Shown: piece after piece, positions 34,975-44,290 of the stretch
Numbering within the stretch: position 1 is the first letter of the stretch
Layout of the letters: every line of letters begins with the position of its first letter
Source of the DNA: Mastigocoleus testarum BC008
GTDB lineage: Bacteria > Cyanobacteriota > Cyanobacteriia > Cyanobacteriales > Nostocaceae
Direction of reading: 5' to 3'
DNA: 64,000 nt
NCBI RefSeq assembly: GCF_001456025.1
Contig: NZ_LMTZ01000045.1
Span: forward strand, 95,528-159,527
Position numbers and translations under genes: made by a program
The notes under the pieces: model-generated
What the model saw: only the letters and a program-made list of their open reading frames with translations
Databases searched by the model: none
Told to the model about the DNA's origin: nothing

Positions 34975-36106
34975 TTTGATTTTCCAAAACCAATGAAAGG
35001 ACTTTTATTAGACGTTGGTTATTTTTTTCATTTAAAACAGCAACCCGAAAATAATTATCTCCCAGTTCGGGAAAACTCTTGCAGTTACGAATTAAAATGT
35101 GATGTTCCTTGAGTAAGCGTTCTTGAAGTTGGATAACGCTGTGCTGAGAACGCACCAGTAAGAAATTTGCAGAACCAGGTAAAGGTTCTAATCCAGGTAA
35201 ACTGACTAGATCGCGAAACAATTGTTCGCGCGTCGGTGCAAGCCATTCCCAAGTTTGCCTTTGAAAATTCTTATCTTTCAAAGCTGCGATCGCTGCAGCT
35301 ACAGCTAAAGAGTTGACAGACCAAGGATCACGCCATCTATCCCAACGACTCAAGTAATCGGGATGAGCAATCGCATATCCCAAGCGCAACCCTGCCATAC
35401 TGTAAAACTTGGTTAGCGATCGCAAAATAACTAAATTTGGATATTTTTCCACCATTCCAATTAAGCTTTGCTCTTGGTCTGGCGGTAAAAAATCCATAAA
35501 AGCTTCATCAACTACAACTAAAGGTAATTTCTTCAGATAGGGCAGAATTGCTTGCCGCGACCACAACTTTCCGGTTGGATTATGGGGGTTATTAAGCAGC
35601 AAGCCATGCCTTGAAGATAAAGCAAAATCGTTAAGAGGAAGAGAAGACAAAGGTTGAGTAAAACTTACCTTTTCCATGTCTTCCCGATTTCCTTCTTCTT
35701 TAGCATGATTTTGTCTTGCCAAAGAAAAAGGAAACTCCAGTACTTTCGCATCATAAGCAGCTAATGCTCGATAATAATCGCCAAAGGCTGGAGTAATTAA
35801 AGCTGTTGCGGCAAATTTGGCAAATTCTCTACCAACATACGTAAGTAATTCTGCAGAACCGTTACCGGGCAAAATCCACTCAGGATCTAGTTGGTGATAT
35901 TGACTCAGCGCCAGTCTGAGTTCTGTGTAATTAGGGTCTGGATAGTGCTTTATATAACCCATGTGAGACGAAATAGCAGTTAAACTGCTATGGGGAGGTC
36001 CCAATGGGCTAATACTGGCAGAAAAATCCAGAATTAAATCCTGTGGGCAGCCAGCGATAGCAGCTGCCCAAGCTAGATTACCCCCATGTCCTCTTTGCCG
36101 CACCAA
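34958..36106 (-). CDS. cobD: Threonine-phosphate decarboxylase-like PLP enzyme (cobalamin pathway)
   Basis: A 382-aa fold-type I aminotransferase-like protein. N-terminal HGGNLAWAAAIAGCPQDLILDFSASISPLG is the usual opening of CobD-type L-threonine-O-3-phosphate decarboxylases; NGSAELL, NNPHNPTGKLW, VVDEAFMDFLP and the lysine in LRSLTKFYSMAGLRLGYA follow. It should make aminopropanol phosphate for the lower loop of cobalamin or pseudocobalamin. A histidinol-phosphate aminotransferase is the alternative. Start is TTG at 36106 or GTG at 36103. No other cobalamin gene or riboswitch lies nearby. It is 23 bp downstream of the HU gene. Confidence 0.78.
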   Translation of the reverse strand: MVRQRGHGGNLAWAAAIAGCPQDLILDFSASISPLGPPHSSLTAISSHMGYIKHYPDPNYTELRLALSQYHQLDPEWILPGNGSAELLTYVGREFAKFAATALITPAFGDYYRALAAYDAKVLEFPFSLARQNHAKEEGNREDMEKVSFTQPLSSLPLNDFALSSRHGLLLNNPHNPTGKLWSRQAILPYLKKLPLVVVDEAFMDFLPPDQEQSLIGMVEKYPNLVILRSLTKFYSMAGLRLGYAIAHPDYLSRWDRWRDPWSVNSLAVAAAIAALKDKNFQRQTWEWLAPTREQLFRDLVSLPGLEPLPGSANFLLVRSQHSVIQLQERLLKEHHILIRNCKSFPELGDNYFRVAVLNEKNNQRLIKVLSLVLENQIIEIP

Positions 36107-36129
36107 AAAGTAGTTGCTCCCAACACTAC

Positions 36130-36414
36130 TTATGATTTTGGGGGCGCAACTCTTTCTCTGAACATTTTTCCTGCGGAGAATGCGGGAACCTTAGTTGCAG
36201 GGATTTCCATTTTTTCGTTGGTTTTGGGGTTACGACCTTCACGAGCTTTACGTTCCCGTGACTCAAAAGAACCAAATCCAACTAGGGTTACCTTATCGCC
36301 AGAGGAAACAGCTTCAATAATTGTTTCTAATGCAGCGCTTAGGACTGCATCAGCTTGCTTTTTAGTTACGCTAGCCTTTTCAGATACAGCATCAACTAAT
36401 TCACCTTTATTCAT
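36130..36414 (-). CDS. hup: DNA-binding protein HU
   Basis: A 94-aa HU/IHF-family protein: MNKGELVDAVSEKASVTKKQADAV, the GFGSFESRERKAREGRNPKT arm region, and a C-terminal AFSAGKMFRERV. As a dimer it bends DNA and compacts the nucleoid. It is the only HU-like gene in the window. The gene has a 790-bp upstream region with a hairpin and a long repeat array. The cobD-like gene follows at 23 bp on the same strand. Confidence 0.95.
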   Translation of the reverse strand: MNKGELVDAVSEKASVTKKQADAVLSAALETIIEAVSSGDKVTLVGFGSFESRERKAREGRNPKTNEKMEIPATKVPAFSAGKMFRERVAPPKS

Positions 36415-37206
36415 GTCAAACTCCTTGAAATTTACTTGAGATTATTTATTGACACACCCAGACGTATGTTTACCGAAATCTCTGTTTAGAGATTTACCAA
36501 AAAAACGTTTTTTGAGTATTTATGCCTAAAAGGGCTGTAACTCCTGTTGGCTGAACTTTTCAATGAATCATTCTAATGGGTACAAGCCAGAAGTGGATAG
36601 ATGAAACCATTAATTTATATAGATTTCAGGATTCGTTATCATTTTCTGGCTTTTGTTTTCCTAAAAACCCACCTCCGAGTAGGGAAAAATACTTAGTAAA
36701 AACCCCTATCCCGAAAGGAATAGGGCAAACTAGGGGATAAAAAATCGAAATTTAATGGAATTGTAAAGAGGTGACAATTCTTTACAAAATATTTTTAACA
36801 ATAGTCCAAGAAACGGTTTATTGCAACGCCTTTTCAGAAATTAATTAGAATTCAAGAGCCATGGTTCAGGGTTAAGAAGTAAGGAGTAAGGAGTAAGGAG
36901 TCAGGAGTCAGGAGTAAGGAGTCAGGAGTAAGGAGTCAGGAGTCAGGAGTCAGGAGTAAGAAGTCAGAAGTAAGGAGTCAGAAGTAAGGAGTCAGAAGTA
37001 AGGAGTCAGGAGTAAGGAGTCAGAAATCAACATTCAGGTTATGAACTAAGTTAGTACTATCCTCATGGAAGCCATAAATGGGGAATATAACAACATAAAG
37101 TACTTCTGTTATGAGATGAGCGAATGTTATGAGATGAGCGAAAAAATCTGTTCCCTGTTCTCTCCATTCAATCCAAAATATTCAAAAATGATACGTTTAT
37201 AAACTT
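36415..37206. other. Intergenic region upstream of the HU gene, downstream of pilQ
   Basis: It holds a stable hairpin at 36704-36725 (CCCTAT..CC-GAAA-GG..ATAGGG, GAAA tetraloop) and the heptamer array at 36873-37028. No coding frame was supported. Confidence 0.6.
36873..37028. repeat. STRR array (AGGAGTA/AGGAGTC)n
   Basis: About twenty 7-bp units of AGGAGTA, AGGAGTC, AGAAGTA and AGAAGTC type run over 150 bp, the longest array in the window. Single-base variants alternate irregularly, as in STRR arrays. Confidence 0.9.
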
Positions 37207-39639
37207 TTATTTCCTGCGAGGAATTTTTAAGCCCCGGCGTTCTAGCATTTGTCTCACTGAAGGACTAGGTTTGTAGTTATAGCCGAAAGATGAGTTTTGA
37301 GTGTCATCCATGACTTGAGGTGTTAGTAAAACGATTACTTCTTGGCGATCGCTTGTTTTATTTGTCCTTCTAAACAACGAACCCAATAGAGGGATATCAC
37401 CCAAAATTGGTACTTTAGAAACGCTTGTACGGTCCCGATCTCGGATAATTCCACTTAGAATTAGGGTTTGACCATCTCGCAACCTAACTAAACCTGATTG
37501 AAGCGAGCGTTTAGAAACTAAAGTCACTAAACCTGCTCCCGTGTCAACTTCACGTACGGGTGCGCTCACATTAGGAGCAACCGAAAGAGACACAAAACCA
37601 TTATCATCGATGCGTTCTATCTTGACACCCAGAGTTAAACCTACTTCCTCTTTAGTAACTTCTTGTGTTTCCCTCGACCCACCAGAAGTGTCAGTTATTG
37701 TTATATTTGTCTGTCCAACAACTTCCTCGGTTAGATTTACCTGCGCTTGCTGACCTTCCTGAACAATTAAGCTTGGGTCTGTCAAAATTTTGGCATTACC
37801 GCTTTGTACTTGGGCTTGTAAGCTTGCTAGGAATCGTTTGGGAAACCGGAATAACGACGGTAAGCCAAACTCAGCGTTAGCTCGACTTCCTTCAGCAAAA
37901 TCAGCTGTTCGCTGTCCAGTGGTAGGATCGGTTGTGATGGTAATAGTATCTGGTGTCCCTGGAGTAAATCCAGAAATACCAGGTGCAGTTGGATCTCCGT
38001 TAGCACCAAGAGGAGTTCTTGGATTTAAGAAAGTTGCATCACCAGGAGTATTTTGTGTAAGAAAGCCATCATCTACAACTCTTAGACCTGTACCACCATT
38101 AGGAACAGTAAGTGTACTATTTGGGTCGAAAAATGGTTCTCCTGAAATTGGATTGGAGATGACTGGTTGGCTAGTTACACTATTAGCTGCTTCGGAACTG
38201 GTTGGAGGTCTCGAACCACCGAAATTAACCACAGCAGCACCACCATCATTGGAAAAGAAATTATTCCCTACACCAAAAGAAAAACTACTGTTAAAGTCTT
38301 TAATATTTGAAAGATTGACGTCAACAATCTTGACATTAACTACTACTTGACGACGACGTACATCAAGTTGAGTTAATTGCGTCATCGCCATTTCAATTAA
38401 CCTTGGACTACCAATCAAAGTGACTGAGTTTGTGCGTTCGTCTCCTAGTGCTTGCAAGCCTCTAAGTATAGGGTTTGTATATTTTGAGTCATCAAGACTA
38501 AGGCGTTCTATTTTAGTTTCTGTGGTTGTCTGTGTTTGAGTAATAGGAGTTGCACCACTACCTACAGGTACAGCACTTACACTGGTAACTTGTCGTTCTC
38601 GACTTACCGCACTTTCTGCACCCATACCAACTAGAAAGTTTAATGCAACATCTACAGAAACTTGATTGAGTCTTATGTTGCGCATCACCACATCGCGGGT
38701 GGAATTAGGTAGATTTGGACCCACAAAAATTGTCCGACCGCTACGATTTGCTTCTAAACCACTTAAGCGCAGAACATAGTTGAAAACATCCTGCACGGGC
38801 TCATTTTCAATATCTAAAGAGATTGTTGGTCCTTCAGCATTGCTACTTTGTGTTTCTGAAGCATTTCCCTCCTTATCTCCAGCGGTGGTGTAAGCCAAAT
38901 TCATTCCTGCTGCACGGGCTAGCAGTGACAATACTTCACGTACTGGAGCATCTCGTAATACCAAACGAGGAACCCGTTCCTGAGTACCCAGATCGATAAC
39001 GGTGGGAGAAGCATCAATATTCGAAATAGCAATATCTCCAACAGGTGGAGCAACAGCCCTGGGAAGAAATGGTGGAGCCGGTGTAGAGGGCTGACCTGGA
39101 CCCGCAGGTTGGGCTGGAGTGGTGTTGATATCTATTTGAGGCTTAGGAGCAGGAACTGTAGAAGGAGGAGCGGGAGGAGCAGGGGTATTATTTGCTATTG
39201 TGCTGGGGTTTGATGGAACAGATGCGGATGCAGGAGAAGCTCCAAAATTCAGAGTCACACCATCTTTTTTGCGCGCTATGGGTAGACTATTAGGAACATT
39301 TTCTGTACCGGTTACTAATATTCGAACACTGTTTGCATCTAGCTGATTAATCGTAACTAAAGCAATTCCTGGTGCAGGATTTTCCTGACTGAAGCTATCG
39401 CCTTCGGGTAACTTTAATTGAGTATTAATAACATCTGCAACTAAAACATTTCCTCTTTTAGTTGTAAATACCTGCGGACGCTTACTAGAGGATGTTTTTA
39501 ACTTCAGGCTTATTCCGTTATCAACTGGCTTTAAATTCACTCCAGTAATTCGAGCAGTTTGTGCCCAAACAGGTTGAGCTACAAGAAGTATAGTTGCGGC
39601 AGTACCTAAAATAATATTGTTACCGTGAAGCTGTTTCAC
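37207..39639 (-). CDS. pilQ: Type IV pilus secretin PilQ
   Basis: An 810-aa outer-membrane secretin with GTG start. A signal peptide (LGTAATILLVAQPVWAQT) is followed by an AMIN-like domain (about 30-130). A Pro/Thr/Ala-rich linker (about 140-205) precedes the STN/secretin N domains (about 215-420, with VPRLVLRDAPVREVLSLLARAAG). The C-terminal secretin domain (about 600-790) has VPILGDIPLLGSLFRRTNK and VIVLLTPQVMDD. It forms the pilus exit pore. It is the last gene of the minus-strand pilMNO-pilQ cluster, 362 bp after pilO. Confidence 0.94.
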   Translation of the reverse strand: MKQLHGNNIILGTAATILLVAQPVWAQTARITGVNLKPVDNGISLKLKTSSSKRPQVFTTKRGNVLVADVINTQLKLPEGDSFSQENPAPGIALVTINQLDANSVRILVTGTENVPNSLPIARKKDGVTLNFGASPASASVPSNPSTIANNTPAPPAPPSTVPAPKPQIDINTTPAQPAGPGQPSTPAPPFLPRAVAPPVGDIAISNIDASPTVIDLGTQERVPRLVLRDAPVREVLSLLARAAGMNLAYTTAGDKEGNASETQSSNAEGPTISLDIENEPVQDVFNYVLRLSGLEANRSGRTIFVGPNLPNSTRDVVMRNIRLNQVSVDVALNFLVGMGAESAVSRERQVTSVSAVPVGSGATPITQTQTTTETKIERLSLDDSKYTNPILRGLQALGDERTNSVTLIGSPRLIEMAMTQLTQLDVRRRQVVVNVKIVDVNLSNIKDFNSSFSFGVGNNFFSNDGGAAVVNFGGSRPPTSSEAANSVTSQPVISNPISGEPFFDPNSTLTVPNGGTGLRVVDDGFLTQNTPGDATFLNPRTPLGANGDPTAPGISGFTPGTPDTITITTDPTTGQRTADFAEGSRANAEFGLPSLFRFPKRFLASLQAQVQSGNAKILTDPSLIVQEGQQAQVNLTEEVVGQTNITITDTSGGSRETQEVTKEEVGLTLGVKIERIDDNGFVSLSVAPNVSAPVREVDTGAGLVTLVSKRSLQSGLVRLRDGQTLILSGIIRDRDRTSVSKVPILGDIPLLGSLFRRTNKTSDRQEVIVLLTPQVMDDTQNSSFGYNYKPSPSVRQMLERRGLKIPRRK

Positions 39640-40001
39640 AGTCCATTCCTCACTAAAAAATAATAGGGTTAATCTGAATTTAAAAGTTTAAGTTGAAAAA
39701 TTTGAATTTAGAATCTTGAATTTTAAATTTTGAATTTTAAATCTTGAATTTAGAATCTTGAATTTTAAGTTTAATTAAAAAAAAATTGAGTTGAAAATTT
39801 TAGATTTTTGTTCTGACTTTAACGTTTTGGGTTTACCTTTAATACAAATAAGAAGAAATAGTAAATAAATAAAAATAGAAATTGTAATTATTTAATCATT
39901 AGTCATGTCTAGGTTTGTAGTTGCGCTTTAGCGCACTTTCTTAGCACAACTGCAAACCAAAAATTTACCCACATATTACTTAACAAGGGTATTTGTATTT
40001 A
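39640..40001. other. Repeat-bearing gap inside the pil cluster
   Basis: About six tandem copies of a 14-15 bp AT-rich unit (GAATTTTAAA/TCTT family) lie at 39696-39772. A hairpin pairs GGTTTGTAGTTG (39912-39923) with CAACTGCAAACC (39947-39958), one mismatch, and could stop or attenuate transcription between pilO and pilQ. Confidence 0.7.
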
Positions 40002-40766
40002 CTACTCTGCTTCTGCGGCTTTCGCTGCTGCAGCGATTTCTTCTGGGTTCATCGGCATTAAGGCTTCTAGTAAAAAAGAGGTTTTGATTGGTGCAGCACC
40101 CACCCTAGGTTTTACTTTTCCGTCCCTATCAACAGGATCGGATTCTAAAACTGATTTATATTCTTTAACAATTAGTAGCGGTTGTAAGCGCTCAATATTA
40201 CGGATAATTGATTGAGTTTGCTCGTAAGTTCCTATTATTTCAATATTAGTAGTACTGCTTTTTAACTTACCGTCTACCTCTGCACCGAGAGAACCATCAG
40301 TTATTGGTTGAAGTTGATTTTCACCAGGCGCGAACTTTTGAAGTTTTGCATTTATTGCATTGGTCGGTAATTGAGTATTTCCTGCTTCCACCAATCGGTT
40401 TAAGTCTATAAGTAAAGTGTCAAGGGTTTTCTCATTTGCAAATACCGATAAAACCTGAATCTGCTGTTGCTTAGTTTTTGCTAATTCTTCTTTAACTTCA
40501 TCAATTTTATCGATACTGGCTTTTTTATTCTCAATCTGTGTTTTTAGTTCGCTCTTTTGTGTTTGCTTTTCTTGAAATGTTTCCCAAGTTGGCATTAACA
40601 GGTTCATAAGCATATAAGCCGCTCCCGCTAATCCTAAAAAGCCAATCAGGATACCGCTAACTTTTGGCGTTAGGGTCACCCCAAATACGACGGGATAATT
40701 AGAAGAATCATCCTCAAATCCTCCGCCTTGCTCTTCAATAAAATTAAAATCTTCACTCAGTGTCAT
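40002..40766 (-). CDS. pilO: Type IV pilus inner-membrane protein PilO
   Basis: A 254-aa protein with a short cytoplasmic head, one membrane segment (VSGILIGFLGLAGAAYMLMNLLMP), a coiled coil (about 68-110) and a periplasmic ferredoxin-like part with IEIIGTYEQTQSIIRNIERLQPLLIV. This is the PilO plan; with PilN it forms the alignment complex between the inner-membrane motor and the secretin. Its ATG overlaps the pilN stop by four bases (ATGA), so the two are translationally coupled. The C-terminus is Ala/Glu-rich. Confidence 0.88.
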   Translation of the reverse strand: MTLSEDFNFIEEQGGGFEDDSSNYPVVFGVTLTPKVSGILIGFLGLAGAAYMLMNLLMPTWETFQEKQTQKSELKTQIENKKASIDKIDEVKEELAKTKQQQIQVLSVFANEKTLDTLLIDLNRLVEAGNTQLPTNAINAKLQKFAPGENQLQPITDGSLGAEVDGKLKSSTTNIEIIGTYEQTQSIIRNIERLQPLLIVKEYKSVLESDPVDRDGKVKPRVGAAPIKTSFLLEALMPMNPEEIAAAAKAAEAE

Positions 40767-41527
40767 TTTTGCAGAATTCCTGTTCCTTGCAGACTACGTA
40801 TTCTGGCTACTAGCCCAACTGTCCCTTTTTGTTCCAATTCACGTATCAATTCCGAAGCTGGAACATCACTTAAACTGGATTGAATTTCGTATCTAACTAC
40901 CTTCGGTAATTTAATTAGTTCGCTATTCTCAGCTTGACTAACTTCCGGAGGAATAGGAGCATCGACTAATTCAGCACTCAAAATTCTGCTTTCTGAAGGT
41001 TTAAATAAGCGAGACTGTTGTAAGCTCAGTAAAAAATCATTAACGTCATTAAACGATCGAGCATATCCACTTAACTTGACGGCTCCAGCTGAATTAGGTT
41101 TATTTCCATCAGTTTCTGCTGGTGGTGTTTGCTCAATATTTTCCAGCTGTACCCTTCCCGGAATGCGATCGCGTAAATCTTGTAACATTGCAGACCAAGG
41201 GCGGATCTGATCGAATACCGTTACTAGGGCTTGATTTTCTCCCTTAATCTTGTCAGTCTCCGCTTTGATTTTATTAATGTCTCCTATTTCTGTTTCTAGC
41301 TGTTGATTCTCTACTTCTAGCTCAGCAATTTCTGATTCTAGGGTGTTATTTTGAGTACTTAAGATATACCAAGCACCACCAACAAACACAGGAAGACATA
41401 TTGCAACCGCGAGTCCAACAAACAACGGTATTAACTCTCCACCTGAAGTAGTATTTTTAATGCTACTTTCAGATTTCTTCTGGTGGGATGGACGGTCTTG
41501 AAGAAAGTTGATATCTAGGCTGTACAT
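40763..41527 (-). CDS. pilN: Type IV pilus inner-membrane protein PilN
   Basis: A 254-aa protein. The N-terminal MYSLDINFLQDRP is the PilN-type peptide that binds PilM. A membrane segment follows (IPLFVGLAVAICLPVFVGGAWYIL), then a coiled coil (about 62-105) and a periplasmic domain with IPGRVQLENIEQ and SGYARSFNDVNDFLLSLQQSRLF. It is downstream of pilM by 104 bp and overlaps pilO. Confidence 0.88.
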   Translation of the reverse strand: MYSLDINFLQDRPSHQKKSESSIKNTTSGGELIPLFVGLAVAICLPVFVGGAWYILSTQNNTLESEIAELEVENQQLETEIGDINKIKAETDKIKGENQALVTVFDQIRPWSAMLQDLRDRIPGRVQLENIEQTPPAETDGNKPNSAGAVKLSGYARSFNDVNDFLLSLQQSRLFKPSESRILSAELVDAPIPPEVSQAENSELIKLPKVVRYEIQSSLSDVPASELIRELEQKGTVGLVARIRSLQGTGILQK

Positions 41528-41631
41528 TGTGCTATGTCATACCCCCTGATAGTGGCAAAGCTTTCGATAAATATTTTCGGTAAATATTCAGTTATGAGTC
41601 CAGTAAAAAGTTAAGCAACAATTTGAACCTC

Positions 41632-42738
41632 TTAAACTTCACGCATCCCTAAACCTAGTACAACCCCCAAGCCGGGACGTTGTACCGCACTGTATTCGGA
41701 TTCATCTAGCTCTATTGATAGTGATTCTACGGGATCGATTTGAACTGTCGGTAAACTTAAACGCTGTGTAAAAAATTCATCTAACTGTTTCAACCCGCCT
41801 CCTGGTCCAGCTAAAATTAGTTGTGCAACCTCTAAATTTTCACTTTGATTGAGGTAGAAGTCGATGGAACGACGAAGTTCGTCGGTGATTTCTCCCAATA
41901 CCCTGATTACAGCTGCCATACCGGGGTTTACTTCAGTTTGACCTGTTTTTCCTGCTTCCATTGCTGTGGTGGGAACAGTCATACTTTCAAGTAATTCCAT
42001 ATCTCGGGATGTAGGCAAACTCATAGCCCTTGATAAAGCTAATTGGAGTTGAAATGTACCAATTGGTACAGTTCTTGAAAACTGGGGTACTCCGTTCACC
42101 ACGATCGCGATTTCGGTGCTATCAAATTCGATATCCACTAATACCACGGCTTCTTCTCGGTCAAATTGCCGTAATTGGTCCCTTATGGTTCGAATTAAAG
42201 CAAAGCTATTGATTTCAAGGATATCGACTTGCAAGCCGGCTTGTTCAAATGTATTGACATAGGTATCGGTAATTTCTTTACGAGTAGCAACTAGAAGTAC
42301 CTGTACTTTTTCAATTCCATCTTCATCAACAAAATATCCAAGCTTCTGATAGTCAACATCAGCTTCTTCACGGGGATATGGCAAATACAAACTAGCCTCA
42401 TGATTGAGCACCATCTCTCGTAGTTCTTTATCATCCAACTCTGCTGGTACAGGTATTAATCGGATGATAGAGTCTCTCCCAGATACAGCAGTCGCAACAC
42501 GGGAAGCTTTAACTTTGCTTTGAATCAATGCCTCCTGAATAATTTGTGCCATAGTCGGAGGATCGATGATTTGCCCTTCTGTAAATACGTCTTCTGGTAC
42601 GTTTATAGATGTCAAAGCTTCTACTTTCAAACCTTGACGCTGTTTGCGTAACTGAACCAGATTTACTCTTTGAGGAGCAAGTTCGATTCCGACACCTTGA
42701 TTAGATTTACTAAAGAAACTATTTAAACTTTTAATCAC
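41632..42738 (-). CDS. pilM: Type IV pilus assembly ATPase-fold protein PilM
   Basis: A 368-aa actin-like protein with GTG start: GVGIELAPQRVNLVQLRK at the N-terminus, VATAVSGRDSIIRLIPVP, VVLVDIEFDSTEIAIVVNG (phosphate loop region) and LAGPGGGLKQLDEFF near the C-terminus. PilM is cytoplasmic and binds the N-terminal tail of PilN. It is the first gene of the pil cluster. As in other cyanobacteria, no pilP gene follows. Confidence 0.92.
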   Translation of the reverse strand: MIKSLNSFFSKSNQGVGIELAPQRVNLVQLRKQRQGLKVEALTSINVPEDVFTEGQIIDPPTMAQIIQEALIQSKVKASRVATAVSGRDSIIRLIPVPAELDDKELREMVLNHEASLYLPYPREEADVDYQKLGYFVDEDGIEKVQVLLVATRKEITDTYVNTFEQAGLQVDILEINSFALIRTIRDQLRQFDREEAVVLVDIEFDSTEIAIVVNGVPQFSRTVPIGTFQLQLALSRAMSLPTSRDMELLESMTVPTTAMEAGKTGQTEVNPGMAAVIRVLGEITDELRRSIDFYLNQSENLEVAQLILAGPGGGLKQLDEFFTQRLSLPTVQIDPVESLSIELDESEYSAVQRPGLGVVLGLGMREV

Positions 42739-43691
42739 GGCTTTGTCCGCAGGACTTCTAAAAAAGAAAATGTAAATCGGATGAAAATGAGATGAGAATA
42801 TAAATGATATTTAGAGGTCAAATCAATCTCTAGTGACAATCATAGATAAGTTGTGAAGAAGTTGTAACAAAAACTAAATTCAACCTTAAATAGTAAACAG
42901 TTCGGCTTACAAATTATTAAAATATACAAACAGAACAATTAATTACTTGATACCTCGAAAATGTTCAAAATCACTAACTAGGTATAATTGGGGCGAAAAA
43001 TCTGCCTTGTCAAGAAAAAAAATATGGCTAGCTCAGACAGCTAAAAAATAATTAGTATTTTGTACTTATTTAGGGTTGATTATTTTTTCAAATTTAATTA
43101 TGACTAGAAACAAATCATCTGTAAAAAATTCAAATCAAGATAACAAATCCTATTGAGACACAATAAAATTACAGCCAAATTGACAGAAAAACTACAAGAT
43201 AATATTTAATTCAATGACTCAATCTTTTTCAAGAGAATTTCAAAAGCAAATTATTGCTAATTTATTACGAGGATTTTTTGTTTGAATGTAGATATAAGAT
43301 GACAGAAATATAGACACTCCTCCTACTCATATATTTGTAGATTGGACCAGCTTAATATTTTACAGGCAAGTATTTACTGCAAATTAACGAACCGGTTAAT
43401 TATTTATAACATCGATTCATTAAAACAGACAGTTATTAATAAAGTACCCAGTACTTATACGGAATTAACATGATTGGCTAAAATTTTTAAATTTAAAATT
43501 TGTAAATTCTTCAAAAGTACCTTTATTTAAGTTTCTTAAGGGTTGCTTTAGTATTTTTGTTGATAGTGAAAAAATAGTTAAAAGCGTTTGCATTAGATAT
43601 TACCCAACGTACTTACCCTGAAGGGTAAAAATATATTAGCCACAAGTTGATAAACGATCGGATTTACCTACTTTAGTTGAGGAGATAAGTC
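42739..43691. other. Long AT-rich intergenic region, divergent
   Basis: The region separates pilM (minus) from the TIMP-like gene (plus). It is AT-rich with no gene, repeat array or strong hairpin that I can support. The pil operon promoter should lie at its left side. Confidence 0.4.
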
Positions 43692-44180
43692 ATGAGAATA
43701 CAGCAGCTTGCAAACCATTTTGTGAAGCAAATATTTAAGCTCACTATTGCTTCATCCTTGTTGATTCCCTTAGTTGTTACCGCTAATAGTAAAGAAGCGT
43801 GCGCTTGCTCCTGTCTCCCTCCTGGTCCTCCAAAATCTGAGTTAGATCGTTCTGAAGCTGTTTTTGCGGGAAAAGTCATGAGAATTAGGCGTAAAAACTC
43901 AGAGGTTAGGGTCAAATTTAAGGTTATGACATCTTGGAAAGGTGAAGTAAATAAGAAGCAAGTAATTACTACCCAAATTAATAGTGCTGCATGTGGATAC
44001 TCCTTTGAGCGAGGTCAACAATATCTCGTTTATGCATCAAAGTTCGACAATAAGTTATTAAGTACGAATATATGTAGTCGAACAAAGCTACTCGCTAATG
44101 CAGAAGAAGATTTATCGGAACTCGGTGAAGGTTCTCCTGTTAAAGGAAAATTGAGAAAAACAGAAACAGGAGATGATTAA
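43692..44180 (+). CDS. Secreted TIMP/NTR-like protein
   Basis: A 162-aa protein with a signal peptide (basic start, hydrophobic residues about 18-32). A cleavage site A36-C37-A38 before Cys39 would leave a mature N-terminus CSC. The following order, CSCLPPGPP, EAVFAGKV, TSWKG, INSAACGYSF, QQYLVYA and NICSRT, matches the N-terminal domain of tissue inhibitors of metalloproteinases. There the first Cys pairs with the Cys of the SAxCG motif (here Cys101) and the third-residue Cys with a later one (here Cys128). In animals the free amino group of Cys1 binds the protease zinc. Whether the bacterial protein inhibits a protease is unknown. The C-terminal 20 residues are charged. Confidence 0.72.
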   Translation: MRIQQLANHFVKQIFKLTIASSLLIPLVVTANSKEACACSCLPPGPPKSELDRSEAVFAGKVMRIRRKNSEVRVKFKVMTSWKGEVNKKQVITTQINSAACGYSFERGQQYLVYASKFDNKLLSTNICSRTKLLANAEEDLSELGEGSPVKGKLRKTETGDD

Positions 44181-44290
44181 ACTTTCGCTGTTAATACCAG
44201 TTTTAAAAAATACTGCTACAGATCAATTCTTTGAATCTTTTCCTATTCCCTGTTATAAACGAATCGTAGCCGTATTAAAGGAAATTGGTA

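Noticed and set aside
36873..37028. CRISPR array
   Set aside because: Units are only 7 bp with no unique spacers; this is an STRR microsatellite-like array.
37541..38350. Long plus-strand frames opposite pilQ
   Set aside because: They are antisense shadows of a clear secretin gene and encode low-complexity, repetitive residues.
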